Assembly: GCA_031270395.1 (NCBI GenBank)
Contig: JAISXU010000019.1
Span: forward strand, 1-41,475
Origin: Oscillospiraceae bacterium
GTDB lineage: Bacteria > Bacillota > Clostridia > Oscillospirales > Oscillospiraceae
Reading direction: 5' to 3'
Length of the DNA stretch: 41,475 nt
A model generated the notes under the pieces. The model did not search any database, was not told where the DNA came from, and saw only the letters and a program-made list of their open reading frames with translations. The translations under genes and the position numbers were made by a program. The stretch's first letter is position 1, and every line of letters begins with the position of its first letter. Positions 40,021 through 41,475 of this stretch are shown one piece after another.

Positions 40021-41241
40021 ATGACGCCGGAGCTTTTGGAAGTATGTGAAAAATATCAGGATCACTTTTCGTCACTTTTGGATGTCGGCTGCAAGATCGT
40101 CGATGTGCCGGAGTACGGCGCGCCGCGTCTGATCCCGCTGGTCGAAGCGCAGGATTTCTGCGCGAACTGTTCGTACAAGCGCGGCGACGAGCTCCCGACG
40201 CATCTGTACGGCTGCCATGAGGCGCGCAGATGGGACGGACTGTATATCTACTACTGTCCGCTCGGGCTGACGTTTGTCGCCGCCGCGCTGTTGTCGTCTT
40301 CAGGTGATTTGATGGGCGGACTTATTCTCGGGCCGATCGTCATGGGCGACATGCAGGACGTGCTGTACGATCTTCCCGTTCTTGATATGGCTTGGGCCGT
40401 GTCAAAGCTGAGTGTTTTCTCCACAAAGAAGGTGCGCCATATCTCCGAGATATTGTGCGCGACCGTCTCGCAGATTCCGGCAAGGGTCACGGGCGTTTCC
40501 GCGGCGTTCGATAAGGAGCGCGCCTTCAAGGAGATATACGACGCCAAAAAGCAATACTCCGCATTGGACGCGCGGAGCGCCAAGATGTTGCTGCGTTTTG
40601 AAAAAGAGATGCGTCTGACCGTACTGAGCGGCGATAAGACGGTGGCAATGGAGATGATAAACGAGGTGCTGGCGCACATATACGTATACAGCAATTACGA
40701 TACCAACGCAATCCGCGCGCGATTGCTGGAGCTTTTGGTAATACTCTCCCGCGCGGCTATCGAGGCGGGCGCCGATCCGGGCGAGACGTTCCGCATGTCC
40801 GAGGATTATATACACATGGTCGAAAAGTATCAAAACTCGGACAATCTCGCGCTGCGTATATCCGATATGATCCGCCAGTTCATGGTACAGGCGTTCGATC
40901 TGGCGCGCGCGAAACATTCGGACGTGGTGTTTAGGGTAACTAACTACATAAAACGCAACTGCGCCGAGAAATTGGCGCTCGACATGCTGGCAAAGGAGGT
41001 GTTTCTCAGCAAGTCGTATCTGAGCAGTATTTTCAAGCACGAGCTGGGTATCAGCGTCACCTCGTACATCATGAACGTGCGCGTCGAAAAGAGCAAGCGG
41101 ATGCTGCTGGAGAACAAGTCCAGTCTGGCGTTTATCGCCACGCAGTGCGGGTTTAAGGATCAGAGTTATTTCACGAAGGTATTCAAAAAAGCTACCGGGC
41201 TTTCGCCGAGAAAATTCAAAACCACCTATCTGGCGGACTAG
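40021..41241 (+). CDS. AraC family regulator with PocR sensory domain
   Basis: A 406-residue regulator. The N-terminal PocR domain (about 8-170) has the Cys-rich pattern C47, C50 (FCANCSYK), C65-H66 (YGCHEA) and C79 (YYCPLG), which may bind a metal or cofactor. A linker with coiled helices follows, then a C-terminal AraC DNA-binding domain (about 300-402) with two helix-turn-helix units: LALDMLAKEVFLSKSYLSS and LAFIATQCGFKDQSYFTKVF, ending GLSPRKFKTTY. PocR domains were first seen in the propanediol/cobalamin regulator and often sit beside corrinoid methyltransferase genes. The leader repeat directly downstream matches the one before the URO-D-like gene, so control of such genes is inferred. 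Confidence 0.88.
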   Translation: MTPELLEVCEKYQDHFSSLLDVGCKIVDVPEYGAPRLIPLVEAQDFCANCSYKRGDELPTHLYGCHEARRWDGLYIYYCPLGLTFVAAALLSSSGDLMGGLILGPIVMGDMQDVLYDLPVLDMAWAVSKLSVFSTKKVRHISEILCATVSQIPARVTGVSAAFDKERAFKEIYDAKKQYSALDARSAKMLLRFEKEMRLTVLSGDKTVAMEMINEVLAHIYVYSNYDTNAIRARLLELLVILSRAAIEAGADPGETFRMSEDYIHMVEKYQNSDNLALRISDMIRQFMVQAFDLARAKHSDVVFRVTNYIKRNCAEKLALDMLAKEVFLSKSYLSSIFKHELGISVTSYIMNVRVEKSKRMLLENKSSLAFIATQCGFKDQSYFTKVFKKATGLSPRKFKTTYLAD

Positions 41242-41328
41242 GGCGCCGTCCGTAAGGGCTTGAAATCAGCCCGGGCAGTGGAGTTGCGCTCAAAACGCCC
41301 GGCGCGTGTTTTCTGCAGACTCCGGCGC

Positions 41329-41358
41329 TTGCAAACAGGTGGGAAAATCATATATAAT
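41329..41358 (+). promoter_or_regulatory. Sigma-A promoter ahead of leader repeat copy 2
   Basis: TTGCAA (41329-41334), 18-bp spacer, consensus TATAAT (41353-41358). It drives transcription out of the window through the repeat. A small GGGCT/AGCCC stem (41256-41272) after the regulator gene may terminate the preceding transcript. Confidence 0.65.
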
Positions 41359-41475
41359 TAATTCGCACGATATGTCGTGCCGAATTAATAGTGCGCATAT
41401 GTTTCGGTTGCCGCCATAGGCGGCGAGAAACATGCGCATATGAGCGAGAAAAGTCCCGAGCGGCTTTGCCGTAAG
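41357..41475 (+). promoter_or_regulatory. Structured 5' leader repeat, copy 2 (cut by window end)
   Basis: A first hairpin overlaps the -10 box and predicted start: ATTAATTCGCACGA (41357-41370), loop TATG, TCGTGCCGAATTAAT (41375-41389), with one bulged base. The stem-loop shared with copy 1 follows (GCGCAT from 41393, inner GCCGCC/GGCGGC), then the start of the second shared hairpin. Bases 41393-41475 match 11-93 with one mismatch. The gene it leads lies beyond the window. Confidence 0.65.

Noticed and set aside
1-41475. Identical ends suggesting a circular molecule
   Set aside because: The end repeats differ at three bases over about 93, so they are two separate copies of a repeat, not one overlap. 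More likely the assembly stopped at a multi-copy element.

Overview
The window looks like a GC-rich anaerobic member of the Bacillota, most likely a gut-type clostridium. The evidence is gene content: an HU-RqcP pair, HemZ, a dgt-dnaG-rpoD locus, LarB/LarC nickel-cofactor genes, a corrinoid-type URO-D methyltransferase, a PocR-domain AraC regulator and S-layer-type surface proteins with FIVAR and NEAT-like domains. Promoters are classical sigma-A type. ATA is used freely for isoleucine despite the GC-rich sequence. I see no tRNA, rRNA or CRISPR array. No taxon can be named from the sequence alone.

Layout. 1-125 is a structured leader repeat in front of a URO-D-family methyltransferase (144-1160). 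A MarR-MATE operon (1210-3003, minus) follows, with a clear dyad operator against its -10 box. From 3336 to 9213 runs a plus-strand block: HU, RqcP, AI-2E-type permease, GtrA-like protein, MutS and a CPBP protease. At 9409-9925 is a RelB/YoeB toxin-antitoxin pair. The minus-strand surface region (10018-16888) holds three secreted proteins that share NEAT-like domains; one carries SLH repeats, one several FIVAR repeats. They are preceded by a long, palindrome-rich leader. An Rpn-family nuclease gene (17810-18817) and repeat-rich spacer come next, then larB-larC on a consensus promoter.

From 21131 to 30551 everything is on the minus strand: nucleoside kinase, HemZ, MBL hydrolase and FAD oxidoreductase with overlapping ends; then GltS, a PlsC-like acyltransferase with a zinc-ribbon-like tail, an amidohydrolase, a His-rich metal-binding protein and a G3E GTPase. 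A divergent spacer with a near-perfect 110-bp tandem repeat leads into a two-gene operon: a degenerate 2-isopropylmalate-synthase-like protein and a fusion of half a xylose-isomerase-like TIM barrel to an acyl-CoA synthetase. The last block is a RodA/FtsW-type protein, dgt, dnaG, rpoD and the PocR-AraC regulator. The window ends in a second copy of the leader repeat that opens it.

The items most worth follow-up are the LeuA-like/TIM-ligase pair behind its tandem structured repeats, the duplicated leader at both ends (probably a small regulon linked to corrinoid methyltransferases), and the NEAT-like surface cluster, whose domains lack the usual heme tyrosine motif.
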